Below, in pieces: positions 25,855-33,797 of a stretch of DNA of 47,165 nucleotides. Both the position numbers and the translations under genes were made by a program. Under the pieces are notes generated by a model. It was not told the DNA's origin and did not search any database. It was given only the letters and a program-made list of their open reading frames with translations. This DNA is from CAZMGV01 sp964565925 (GTDB taxonomy: Bacteria; JAGRBM01; JAHCIT01), in assembly GCA_964565925.1 (NCBI GenBank), contig CAZMGV010000026.1, forward strand, positions 1 through 47,165, written 5' to 3'. Each line of letters begins with the position of its first letter. Position 1 is the first letter of the stretch.

Positions 25855-27402
25855 TTAAACTGCCGTCGCATACTGCCTGAGCCGCGTTTGTACTTTGTCT
25901 CGGACGGCCCGCCAAAAGAGACGACCGCCGTTTTCAGCCCACATCGAGAACGGTTTTCTATAATCCCCACGCAGAGTTACGCCGTCGAGCGTCGAGTTCG
26001 ATAAGACGATGCGGGCGAGCTTTGCCCGCCTCCGGGGTTCCGCCGTTTCGTATAGTGATTTCGCTCGCTTAGAGAGTTCTAAGGCACTCCCGAAGGCCTT
26101 GAAGCCGCTCGCTGACGCGGCAGGCCCTTGCGCGGCGGCCTGTTCGGCCCCGGTCAGCTCCGCCCGCCAGGCGTTCCATTTCTTCTGGAAAAACTCGTCG
26201 TCGATCCGGCGCTCGACATGATCGGTATAAAGCCGGTCCAGTTTCGCTTTAAGGTCCGATACACGCTTCCTGGTCTCGTCCTGACGCTGGCGGTCCACTG
26301 CCTTCTCCGAACCCGCCAGATGGTCTGCGGTTGCTTTAAGCCACTGGGCGAACTCTTCTCCGATCTCGACTGCCCCGATCTTCTCGAAAAGCTGCCGGGA
26401 AAGTTCCTCTTCGCGGATGTATTCCAGCCGGCATTTAAGCTGGTTGGCGCACCGGTAGTAGACATACCGGCCTTTCTTGATCTCGCCGGTAATCATTGAG
26501 CCGCACCGGGCGCAGGTGAGGAGTCCGGAGAAGGCAAAATAGTGCTTTCGCTGCTGCTCCGGGTGATTGTTCCTGCGAAGCTGTTTGTTCGCCCGGTCCC
26601 AGAGATCCTTGGTGACGATGGGCTCGAACCGGCCTTTATATAAGCGGCCCTTCCACGCGAAGTCGCCGTAGTAGATCGGGTTCTTGAGGGCCACTTCCAC
26701 GCATTTTCGGGAGACCATCTTCCCTTCCCGGCTCGTGAGACCGTCTTTCGTCATGAGATCGGAGAGCGTCGTGATGGAATAAAGGCCCGTCGCGTACCGC
26801 TCGAACATCAACTTGACCAGCGGCGCTTTCACCGGGTCATGGACGATCGAGCGCTTTTCCCGGTTCCAGAGGTAGCCCACCGGCGGATTTGACGGATACT
26901 GCCCGATTTCGAGCTTCTGGCTAATACCCTTGCGGACTTCCTCGGAGAGGTTATCGACGTAGTTCTTGGCCATCAGCACCTTGATGCCGTGAATGAACTT
27001 CGTGTGTGACGTGGCGTTTCGCCCGATGATTTCGTTTTCCTTGACGAGATGAATTCTGGCGTCCTTCTCGCGGATCAGATCGTCGAGGGTCGTGTAGTCC
27101 TTGAGATTGCGGTAAGCCCGGTCGGTCTTCTCGACCAAGATGATGACCGGGTGCTTTGCCGACCGGATAAAGCCGAGCATGTGGCCGAAGTTCGTGCGGC
27201 CGGCGTTACCGGCCGACTCCACGTCGATAAACTCCGACAGTACCTTGAGGCTGTTTCTCTTTGCGTATCCACGCAGGAGATCGAGCTGGGCGTCGATCGA
27301 GAACCCTTCTTCCTGGTCCTTGGAAGAAACGCGGGCATAGACGACGGCATAGGGCGTTTCGGGCGACGGCTCGTTCACCGAGCGGCTTTGTGGAATCCGC
27401 AT
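25855..27402 (-). CDS. Large serine recombinase, second copy
   Basis: This is a 515-residue large serine recombinase. The resolvase domain holds the nucleophile motif YARVSSKDQ near residues 22-30. The recombinase domain covers about 170-280, and a zinc ribbon (CARCG, then a Cys pair around CANQLKC) lies near 290-320. A coiled coil follows (AVDRQRQDETRKRVSDLKAK). It is only distantly similar to the recombinase at the left edge. A GGAGG lies 12 bases before the ATG. Upstream on the same strand are the primase and small genes, so it belongs to a second mobile element. I cannot see its attachment sites; the 60 bases after its stop contain no tRNA. Confidence 0.92.
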   Translation of the reverse strand: MRIPQSRSVNEPSPETPYAVVYARVSSKDQEEGFSIDAQLDLLRGYAKRNSLKVLSEFIDVESAGNAGRTNFGHMLGFIRSAKHPVIILVEKTDRAYRNLKDYTTLDDLIREKDARIHLVKENEIIGRNATSHTKFIHGIKVLMAKNYVDNLSEEVRKGISQKLEIGQYPSNPPVGYLWNREKRSIVHDPVKAPLVKLMFERYATGLYSITTLSDLMTKDGLTSREGKMVSRKCVEVALKNPIYYGDFAWKGRLYKGRFEPIVTKDLWDRANKQLRRNNHPEQQRKHYFAFSGLLTCARCGSMITGEIKKGRYVYYRCANQLKCRLEYIREEELSRQLFEKIGAVEIGEEFAQWLKATADHLAGSEKAVDRQRQDETRKRVSDLKAKLDRLYTDHVERRIDDEFFQKKWNAWRAELTGAEQAAAQGPAASASGFKAFGSALELSKRAKSLYETAEPRRRAKLARIVLSNSTLDGVTLRGDYRKPFSMWAENGGRLFWRAVRDKVQTRLRQYATAV

Positions 27403-27433
27403 GTACAGCTACGACCTCCGGTTCAGCTAAAGG

Positions 27434-27634
27434 CTAACCTTCCACGATAGCCGAACTCTCTCCGGACGTCACGGACGTTTCTTCTATCCACTCAAGCCAC
27501 GCCAGCGTGTTTTCGGCAATCTCTCTCGCTTCTTCCATCGTGACCGTGCGGCCAAGGTGCTTCTCGAAGGTCAGGACCGTGAAGCGCAGGTATTCTTCAC
27601 TGAACGCGGGCTTCTGGCGTACGGAGCGGCTCAC
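27434..27634 (-). CDS. Small hypothetical protein of the element operon
   Basis: This is a 66-residue, mostly helical protein with a middle segment (FSEEYLRFTVLTFEKHLGR) and an acidic end. Its start overlaps the stop of the primase gene (ATGA at 27631-27634), so it is translated with it, and the recombinase follows about 30 bases later. No family is recognised. Small proteins in this position often help the recombinase or primase of the element, but this is only inference from position. Confidence 0.6.
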   Translation of the reverse strand: MSRSVRQKPAFSEEYLRFTVLTFEKHLGRTVTMEEAREIAENTLAWLEWIEETSVTSGESSAIVEG

Positions 27635-30435
27635 TCATTTTCTCCTTCCAATGACCGCGAGAAGTGGTAGTGCTTGGCCCCCGACACCATCCTGGTCTCA
27701 ATCTTCCAGCCCGCCCGCTCCAGGACTTCACGGGAATCCTTCACCCGTGAGCCCATCTGCTGGGCGGTAGAGAAGGGATTGTGAAAGCCGCGCTGCTTGG
27801 CGAGATAGGTGAACGCACCGTGAAAACTTAGCGCCGGTCCCCGGAATCTAACTGACCTCGGCCGCCCGCGGCCGTCCAGGTCCAGATCGAAGCGAAGTTT
27901 GTAGCTCCGGCGGAATTCGTCCGGAGACTCGGCATAGAGCAGTTCGCTTTTAAGCTGGTCCAGAAGGAACAGGATCGTGTTCGTATGGACTTCCGTTTCG
28001 CGGGCCTTGCTCTCCTGCGTAGCGAACATCTCCTCGATCAGCTCACGGGCCATCTTGTCCACCGGAAGTTTGCGGCGGCGCTCGTCGGGTACGTAGCGCA
28101 GAATGTTCTCAAGGATCACAAACAGGCCGGCCAGATATTCGTCGAGCCGGTGTTTGGAGTGAGCCGGGAAAAGCTGGCGGATGAAGTTCAGGTAAAAGCG
28201 CTTCCGTTCACTCCAGCACGGAAGGATTTCGCGGGCGATCACGAGAAAGAAGGCCGAGAGAATTGCCGAGCGGGTTTCTTTGAGTTTTTCCATCGCCAGC
28301 GACTTCTGGAAACCGGGGTTCTTGTGCTTCCCGTCGAAGTCGATGTTCCAGGTGCGGTTGTTGAGTTCAGGAAGCTCGAAGGGTTCGATGGCGGTAATGA
28401 GCACCTGATTGTAGAGGCGTTCGTAGACGTTCCCGCTGTCCGTTCCGCGCTCACGCTTCTGGTTCACCGTTCCGGTAGCCGCCGAAAGCAGAAACTGCTG
28501 GACGCTTCTGTCCATGTCCCGGTGTTCGAGGTTGTCCTTGATGAGCAGGGGGTTGACCATGCCGTCGGCGTAGTCGGACGCGGTCTTTGATTTTCCCACC
28601 CAGTCCTCGCCGTAAATCAGCATCGAACACAGATTCGCGGCCGTCGTTTTCCCTGACGCGGTGTCGCCTGAGCACAGGAGCAGCGCCCGGTCCCGCGAGA
28701 AGCCGAGGAGGAAGATATTCAAGCACCAGCAGGCGACGAAGTAACGGCTTTCCGGGGTCGTGGAGAGGTTCGAGATGAAGAGGTGATAAAAGTCGGCAAA
28801 CGCCCGCTGAATGTTCACGTCCGGATCGAATTCGATCGGACTCATTTTGTTGGAGGGCCTGAGCAGACAGGACACGGCGTTGGGCACGGTCTGGACCTGC
28901 CCGTCGGCGATCCTGAGGATCAGGTCATCCGTCCGGCCGGGATGGAGATAGATTTCGCTCTCCCCCTCCACATGGAGCCAGGGCGAGACTTCAATACGGC
29001 GGCCTTTGAGCCGGCACTGATATTCAATCACTTCCATGATTACTTTTGTCCTTCCTTCGGCGTAAACAAGCCGTGCCAGCTCAAAGAGCAGCGTCTTGAA
29101 CCTGGGATCATCCCCGATCTCGAAGACGTGCCCCCGGAAGCTCACGTAGGTTTTGTGTTCGGCTCCGCGCTGGACGAAAAATCGTCCGTCGCTCCGGAGC
29201 CACTCGAAAATGATGTCGGCCTGGTCCTTGGCCGCCTCGGGGCCGTAGAAGTTTCGCTTCTCTTCGGCGCACTGTTCCTTGAAAAGCTCAAGGCAGTAGC
29301 CGAGCGGCGCATAGAGCGGTGCGGCGTCCTCCAGGAGCTTTTCGAGCGCCTCCTTTGGCTTCGGAACTGACGCCAGATACTCGTCGATGTCCTTGGCGGT
29401 ACTGGGCCACCGGAGCTGGCGGACATCGAGGCCTTTGACGAAGACGAGCTTTTGCAGCACCGGAGGGATCAGATCGCCTGACAGCCGCTCCCGGAGCTTT
29501 TCTGCGTATCTCCGGCCCGAGTCGTCGTTGTCGAAGGCGAGATAGATGGTTTTCCCCGGCGCCACTTTCGCCAGGTATTCGATCTGATCGTTCGAGAGCT
29601 GTCCGCAGGTGGCTAAGACATTCGGGAATCCGGCTTTCCCCGTGATGGAGAGGAGATCGTGCTGGCCTTCCACGACAATGAAGCTGCGTTCCCTCACTGC
29701 TGGCTGGTTCAGGAAAAGGCATGACGGATCCCGGTAGTCGGAGCGAAGGCGAAGCGGCGTTCGCTCCGGCTCATACGGCTTCAGCGTGAAGTCGCCGATG
29801 AACCGGCCTTCCGGGCCGGTAATCCAATGCGGAAAGACAATCAGGCCTGCCGGGAAGGCATCGAACGTGCGTCCGTCCTCACCGGCGATCACGAGCCCTG
29901 ACTGAATGAGGTCATGGTCCGGGATCGTGGCCGTTAGCGTGGCGAATAACCGGCCATCCGTGAGGCCAAGCCCGTTACGTCTGATTGTTTCGAGCGTGTG
30001 CCCCCGTTCCTCGGTAAGGTAACGAAGGGCCAGCTCGCCCACTTCGGAAAAGAGGGTTTCCTGAAAGTGAACAATCGCCTTCTCGAAGATCTCCCGGCGC
30101 CGGATTTTCAGCGGATCAGGAGCCGGCGGCGATTCCGCTTTCTTTTCAAGCTCAATCCCCCGTTCGTCCGCGATCTGCCTTAAAGCTTCGAGCGGCGACG
30201 ACAGTTTCCGGAAGGCCTGGGCGAAGCTGAAGATGTCTCCCTTCGCCTCGCACTGGAAGCACTTGAAATACCGGTCGTCGCCTGTCTGGACCGTGAAGCA
30301 GCCGTGCCCCTGGCAGAACGGACACTCATCGAGTTGCACGTAGCCGCTGAAGGACTTCTGGACCCTTCGCCCACTCTCCCGGAGAATGAACTCCAGCAAA
30401 TCCACCTCGGCCTTGATGCGGGAAAAGTCGTCCAC
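27631..30435 (-). CDS. Primase-helicase fusion: CHC2 zinc finger, TOPRIM, P-loop ATPase
   Basis: This is a 934-residue replication protein of a mobile element. A CHC2-type zinc finger has Cys residues at 38, 41, 59 and 62. A DnaG-like middle follows, with a TOPRIM core (FIVVEGQHDLLS near 250 and YLAFDNDDSGRR near 298). A C-terminal helicase-like ATPase carries Walker A SGDTASGKTTAAN near 588. It should synthesise primers and unwind DNA to start element replication. It lies downstream of the two small genes at 30452-30924 on the same strand, and its stop overlaps the next gene. No frameshift is visible. Confidence 0.88.
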   Translation of the reverse strand: MDDFSRIKAEVDLLEFILRESGRRVQKSFSGYVQLDECPFCQGHGCFTVQTGDDRYFKCFQCEAKGDIFSFAQAFRKLSSPLEALRQIADERGIELEKKAESPPAPDPLKIRRREIFEKAIVHFQETLFSEVGELALRYLTEERGHTLETIRRNGLGLTDGRLFATLTATIPDHDLIQSGLVIAGEDGRTFDAFPAGLIVFPHWITGPEGRFIGDFTLKPYEPERTPLRLRSDYRDPSCLFLNQPAVRERSFIVVEGQHDLLSITGKAGFPNVLATCGQLSNDQIEYLAKVAPGKTIYLAFDNDDSGRRYAEKLRERLSGDLIPPVLQKLVFVKGLDVRQLRWPSTAKDIDEYLASVPKPKEALEKLLEDAAPLYAPLGYCLELFKEQCAEEKRNFYGPEAAKDQADIIFEWLRSDGRFFVQRGAEHKTYVSFRGHVFEIGDDPRFKTLLFELARLVYAEGRTKVIMEVIEYQCRLKGRRIEVSPWLHVEGESEIYLHPGRTDDLILRIADGQVQTVPNAVSCLLRPSNKMSPIEFDPDVNIQRAFADFYHLFISNLSTTPESRYFVACWCLNIFLLGFSRDRALLLCSGDTASGKTTAANLCSMLIYGEDWVGKSKTASDYADGMVNPLLIKDNLEHRDMDRSVQQFLLSAATGTVNQKRERGTDSGNVYERLYNQVLITAIEPFELPELNNRTWNIDFDGKHKNPGFQKSLAMEKLKETRSAILSAFFLVIAREILPCWSERKRFYLNFIRQLFPAHSKHRLDEYLAGLFVILENILRYVPDERRRKLPVDKMARELIEEMFATQESKARETEVHTNTILFLLDQLKSELLYAESPDEFRRSYKLRFDLDLDGRGRPRSVRFRGPALSFHGAFTYLAKQRGFHNPFSTAQQMGSRVKDSREVLERAGWKIETRMVSGAKHYHFSRSLEGENE

Positions 30436-30451
30436 GAAACACCTCCCCCTC

Positions 30452-30670
30452 TCAGGTGGACCTGTTTTCCGCCGGTTCGTGAGCGGCGCAGACGATCACG
30501 CGGCCAGAAAACCGCTTTTCGGTCAGAGTGAAAATCCGCTTCCCGCAGGCCCACTCACGCCGCAAGGCGGCGGAGAAGGCGATCGGGACGCCGTGCTTGC
30601 AGCCGGCACAAAGGTCTTCGTGGTTTGAGTCCCTGACCTTTGTGAGGGGATCAGCCTTCTTCCCGCTCAT
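30452..30670 (-). CDS. Small Cys-containing hypothetical protein
   Basis: This is a 72-residue protein with Cys residues in CAGCKHG (near 21-27) and two later single Cys residues, consistent with a small metal-binding knuckle. Its start overlaps the stop of the gene upstream (ATGA at 30667-30670), so the two are co-translated, and the primase follows after about 15 bases. No family is recognised. Confidence 0.6.
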   Translation of the reverse strand: MSGKKADPLTKVRDSNHEDLCAGCKHGVPIAFSAALRREWACGKRIFTLTEKRFSGRVIVCAAHEPAENRST

Positions 30671-30924
30671 ACGGCACCGCCCGTCACCGACATCTCCGGC
30701 TCTTCCGTGGCCCGGGCGAGCTTATGCATCAGCTCCATCACATCGAGATGGTGCCGGTCGCAGAAGTCCTTGATCCGGCCGAGCGCCTCGCCCGGCTGGG
30801 CCTCGATCTTGAGATCATCAGTGACGGACCGGCCGTCCCGGGTGATCGTCACCCGGAACTGGCAGGTGAAGTCGCTCCGGTAGGTGCAATCCACGCTAAC
30901 TGTCTGTTTTTCCTTGGTTTTCAT
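30667..30924 (-). CDS. Small hypothetical protein of the element operon
   Basis: This is an 85-residue protein with a strand-rich N-terminal half (SVDCTYRSDFTCQFRVTITR) and a helical second half (RIKDFCDRHHLDVMELMHKL). An AAGGAGAG stretch upstream gives a usable ribosome binding site. It is the first of the coupled minus-strand genes leading into the primase and starts about 80 bases from the XRE gene at 31003. No known domain is recognised. Confidence 0.6.
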   Translation of the reverse strand: MKTKEKQTVSVDCTYRSDFTCQFRVTITRDGRSVTDDLKIEAQPGEALGRIKDFCDRHHLDVMELMHKLARATEEPEMSVTGGAV

Positions 30925-31002
30925 TTGATTAAAGCTCTCCTTTGGCCTGTGTCATCTAGTGACACAGGGCGATTTGCTTTCATTTCTTCGGTTTATATAC
31001 GG

Positions 31003-31233
31003 TTATCGGGTCGACCCGGAGCCGGGATCATGTTCGTAGAAGAGCTCGAACAGTTCCCGCTTCGTGAGGCCAAGGGCCTTCGCCAGTTTGCGCTGGGTCT
31101 TCACGTGCACGGAATTGAACCGGCCCTGTTCCCAGGCCTTCACCGTGGACGGGGAGACCCCAACGAGCCGGGCGAACTGGTGCTGGTTCAGGGTCGTCCG
31201 GTTACGGAGACTGAGCATGATCACGGCGAGCAT
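31003..31233 (-). CDS. XRE-family HTH regulator
   Basis: This 76-residue protein has a Cro/CI-type helix-turn-helix (TLNQHQFARLVGVSPSTVKA, then WEQGR and NSVHVKTQRKLAKALG). It transcribes away from the second XRE gene at 31446, with a 212-base intergenic region between them that carries repeated operator-like boxes. It heads the minus-strand primase operon. This is the usual repressor layout of a phage-like or conjugative element switch. The ATG at 31233 is preceded by AAAGGA at a slightly long spacing; an in-frame ATG lies 15 bases further on. Confidence 0.8.
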   Translation of the reverse strand: MLAVIMLSLRNRTTLNQHQFARLVGVSPSTVKAWEQGRFNSVHVKTQRKLAKALGLTKRELFELFYEHDPGSGSTR

Positions 31234-31445
31234 GGGGCGAATGTCCTTTCCGATGGGGACACAATACGCACATTTTATGTGTATCGCAACCAGTACAATT
31301 GTGACCCTCGATAATTTTATAACCGCCTGTTATTCCTTATTTTTTGCGACTTATCCCCGCATTTATGCACATTTCCTGTTAGACAATTGTGCAATGAACT
31401 GATAGGAATACCTGTGTCAGGGCTGCAATCGGAGGCACGTTTTCT
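31234..31445. promoter_or_regulatory. Divergent promoter/operator region between two XRE genes
   Basis: The sequence ACAATTGTG occurs exactly twice, at 31295-31303 and 31383-31391, each around the palindrome ACAATTGT. A partial inverted repeat CACAT/ATGTG is found near 31269-31281, close to the minus-strand XRE start. The AT-rich region separates two divergent regulator genes, so these boxes are good candidates for binding sites of one or both XRE proteins. Confidence 0.55.
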
Positions 31446-31865
31446 GTGTATCAGGAGTTAGAACGCAGGCGGATCGGCGCGTATCTGAAGGAGCGCCGGG
31501 AGAAGCTAGGCCTCTCGCAAGGGGCTTTGGCCGATTCCGTCGGTCTTCCGAACTACATGGCCGTGAGCCGCATCGAGAACGGCCAGGTGAGCTTCCCGTT
31601 CCCCAAGGCCCATCTCTTTGCCGACGCCCTGGGACTGGACCGGGAGGAGTTCTGGGCCTTCTGCGGCGGCAAGTCGGCCGACGTCGAAACGTCGCCGGAC
31701 ATCAAGGTGCTGGGGCGCGGGACGCTTCCGCCGGACATCGCCAAAAGACTTGCGACACTTCCGCAGTCGCCAAGATTCTGGGAAAAACTCCGGGCGATCC
31801 TGGACGACGAGGAGTATGTCGCACGGCTCGAAGCCGAGGCCAAAGGAACAAGGAAGAAGAAGTAG
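31446..31865 (+). CDS. XRE-family HTH regulator, partner of the ImmA-like peptidase
   Basis: This is a 139-residue protein. The Cro/CI helix-turn-helix lies at about residues 8-60 (LKERREKLGLSQGALADSVGLPN then SRIENGQ), followed by a linker and a helical region (DIAKRLATLPQSPRFWEKLR). The start is GTG. The metallopeptidase gene follows immediately. XRE/ImmA pairs usually form a repressor and the protease that cleaves it, controlling an element switch. The end of the protein is similar in layout to the third XRE gene at 32382, suggesting duplication. Confidence 0.85.
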   Translation: MYQELERRRIGAYLKERREKLGLSQGALADSVGLPNYMAVSRIENGQVSFPFPKAHLFADALGLDREEFWAFCGGKSADVETSPDIKVLGRGTLPPDIAKRLATLPQSPRFWEKLRAILDDEEYVARLEAEAKGTRKKK

Positions 31866-31938
31866 TAGGGGGAAATGGGGCTATGGATTTCAGGCTGAAC
31901 CAATTGAGGCGATCGAGACCGTTTTCCGTAAGAAGATC

Positions 31939-32385
31939 ATGGTGAGTTCGGAGGAACTCGGTAAGGAGGCCAACGGGGCGATCTATCTCGATCCCCAGCT
32001 TCGCGGCATCGCTGTGATCCAGTACAACTCCGACGACCTCACCACCACCCGTAATGCCACGCTCGCCCATGAACTGGGGCACTATGTTCTTGGCCACCTC
32101 GAAGACGCGCCGAAGGGCAAGAAACTCTGCCGGCTCTCCGGCAAGCTCGCGAAGAACAACTTCGTTGAACGGGAAGCCAACGTTTTCATGGCGGAGTTTC
32201 TGGTCCCGCTGAATGTCCTTGGGAAGCTTTTTCCGAACGACGCCACGAAGATGGCCGCGTCGGATCCCAGGGGTTTCAACGAGGAAACCGACCTGCTCGC
32301 GACGAAGTTCTGCGTGTCGCCCAAGTTCATCCGCAAGCAGCTCATGCGGCTGGATCACGTTCGTAGCTGCGAATGGGGGCTATGA
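31939..32385 (+). CDS. ImmA/IrrE-type metallopeptidase, start region broken
   Basis: This is a zinc-dependent peptidase of the ImmA/IrrE family with the catalytic HELGH motif near residue 43 (LAHELGHYVLGHLE) and the downstream EREANVFMAEFLVP region carrying the third metal ligand. The first in-frame ATG is at 31939 and gives 148 residues, short of the usual N-terminal helix. The missing helix is encoded in frame just upstream from 31876 (GYGFQAEPIEAIETVF), where an ATG with a good GGGGG ribosome binding site at 31875 is out of frame. Removing one G from the GGGG run at 31877-31880 would restore a full-length gene. The stop overlaps the next XRE start by four bases. Confidence 0.8.
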   Translation: MVSSEELGKEANGAIYLDPQLRGIAVIQYNSDDLTTTRNATLAHELGHYVLGHLEDAPKGKKLCRLSGKLAKNNFVEREANVFMAEFLVPLNVLGKLFPNDATKMAASDPRGFNEETDLLATKFCVSPKFIRKQLMRLDHVRSCEWGL

Positions 32386-32753
32386 TGAATCCCGAATACA
32401 ACCGCCGCCTCGGCGAGTTTCTTCGCAAGCACCGGGTGAGATGCGGGCTCTCCGAGCCCTTCGTCGCCGCAGCCGTCGGCTACCGACACGGGGGCACGGT
32501 GAGGCGGATCGAGGAAGGGCACCTGCCGCTTCCGTTTAGCAAGGTGGACCGGTTCGCCGAAGTGCTCGGGATTGAAAGCGAACGGGTTCTGGATGTGATC
32601 AGGAAATTGCAGGCCGATCAACCGCCTTCGAACAATACTCATGATCCATTGCCGAAGTCGCTCGCCCGGAAAATCTCGAAGCTAAGAAGGAGCCGGGAGT
32701 TCTGGGAACGGGTAAAAGCGTCCGATATTGCCGGTGCAAATATCTCGAAATGA
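32382..32753 (+). CDS. XRE-family HTH regulator, third copy
   Basis: This is a 123-residue protein. Its N-terminal half is a Cro/CI helix-turn-helix (RRLGEFLRKHRVRCGLSEPF, then VRRIEEGHLPLPFSK). A linker and a helical C-terminal segment with SREFWERVK follow, as in the XRE gene at 31446. The ATG overlaps the metallopeptidase stop by four bases, so XRE, peptidase and XRE are co-translated. A degraded second copy of this gene's C-terminal part lies at 46480-46740, on the other side of the Rhs locus. Confidence 0.8.
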   Translation: MMNPEYNRRLGEFLRKHRVRCGLSEPFVAAAVGYRHGGTVRRIEEGHLPLPFSKVDRFAEVLGIESERVLDVIRKLQADQPPSNNTHDPLPKSLARKISKLRRSREFWERVKASDIAGANISK

Positions 32754-32872
32754 CCTGGCTCAGAAAGCTCGCCGCGCAGCGCGCGGCAGGCTGAGAGGGA
32801 GAAACAGAAACAGGCACGAAATTATTAAACGATTCAGAGACCGCCCCCTTTCTCAGGGAAAAAGCGAAAGTC

Positions 32873-33080
32873 TCAGGACACTACCGTCACCCGGAAGTCG
32901 CTGTCGTACGTGTACGACACGTTCCCGCTAACCGTCCCGCTCCACGAGGACGACGTCACCAGCGATCCGTCATACGTGAACGAAAGCGTCTCGCCCCCCG
33001 GTGCCGTCACCGACGACAGCGTCCCCGTGAACGGCGTATAATTGTAAGTGTAGTCCCCGTCCGGCGCACTCTGAAGTCCA
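32873..33080 (-). pseudogene. Orphan Rhs core fragment
   Basis: The minus strand encodes about 64 codons that closely repeat the big Rhs protein near 35335-35520: GDYTYNYTPFTGTLSSVTAP, then GETLSFTYDGSLVTSSSWSG and SYTYDSDFRVT. It then stops at TGA (32873-32875) after VVS. Nucleotide identity to the parent is high. It starts immediately after the immunity-candidate gene and lacks both a start and a tip. This is the typical relic left when an Rhs C-terminal module is replaced by recombination. Confidence 0.9.
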
Positions 33081-33086
33081 GGATTA

Positions 33087-33779
33087 TCATTTCAATATCT
33101 CTTTCAATGATTTATATGATTTGTTATCCCAGTCAAAGAATCGTGTAACTGAATACTTTTGGGCCCGAGATATTATACTATTAACCTCGGAATTACTCAT
33201 TTTAATGTTTCGAACAACCTCGCCTTTCAAAGAGACTGATATGCTTGAACGAATCACATATACATCTTCTGGATCAGATTGATACGGAGAGGCACAGGTC
33301 TCACATGAACTATATGTCTCTTCTCCATAAAATATAATTCCAGGATTTGTTAATTCATAATTTTTCATCTTCCACGGCAAGTATAGTACCATGTCAACAT
33401 TGGAGTCGTGTCCATAAAACATGTACGTATAGTAGCCGGAACTAAAACCATCATCTCCTCTGATCAGCGAAACAAGTAACATATATTTTTCGCCGCCGAT
33501 CTCGATATACTTAACTACTGGTTCTCCGTATAGTTTAGTTCCAAATCCTTTACTTATGATATCATATGACAATATATTAGTTTTATTTTGCTCGTCATTG
33601 ATTTCAATTACCATCGAAAAATCATTTTTGGATATCTTCCAAGATAGTTTAGGACGATCGTTAATTTTATGACCCAATATTTCGACATTGGAATTGGCGC
33701 CGTACGTAGTTTCCGATGTAGTGAAAACAGAACCCAATATAATCATTCTTATTATAATATTTTTTGACAGTCCACACAT
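33087..33779 (-). CDS. Secreted protein, candidate immunity protein for the Rhs toxin
   Basis: This is a 230-residue, visibly AT-rich gene that starts 18 bases after the Rhs stop. The N-terminus has a short basic start and a hydrophobic signal segment (IIIRMIILGSVF), with cleavage expected near residues 21-26 and an exported mature domain. The mature part is strand-rich and contains Cys residues in SCETC. No known domain is recognised. Its position directly after the toxin tip, its AT-rich composition like the tip, and its signal peptide fit a periplasmic immunity protein against a wall-targeting toxin. The TTG at 33794 is also a possible start; the ATG at 33779 is preferred. Confidence 0.7.
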   Translation of the reverse strand: MCGLSKNIIIRMIILGSVFTTSETTYGANSNVEILGHKINDRPKLSWKISKNDFSMVIEINDEQNKTNILSYDIISKGFGTKLYGEPVVKYIEIGGEKYMLLVSLIRGDDGFSSGYYTYMFYGHDSNVDMVLYLPWKMKNYELTNPGIIFYGEETYSSCETCASPYQSDPEDVYVIRSSISVSLKGEVVRNIKMSNSEVNSIISRAQKYSVTRFFDWDNKSYKSLKEILK

Positions 33780-33797
33780 AATAAATAATCCCAATTA

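Noticed and set aside
27985..28590. 201-codon plus-strand frame in the primase gene
   Set aside because: It is antisense to a strongly supported primase and typical of GC-rich shadow frames.
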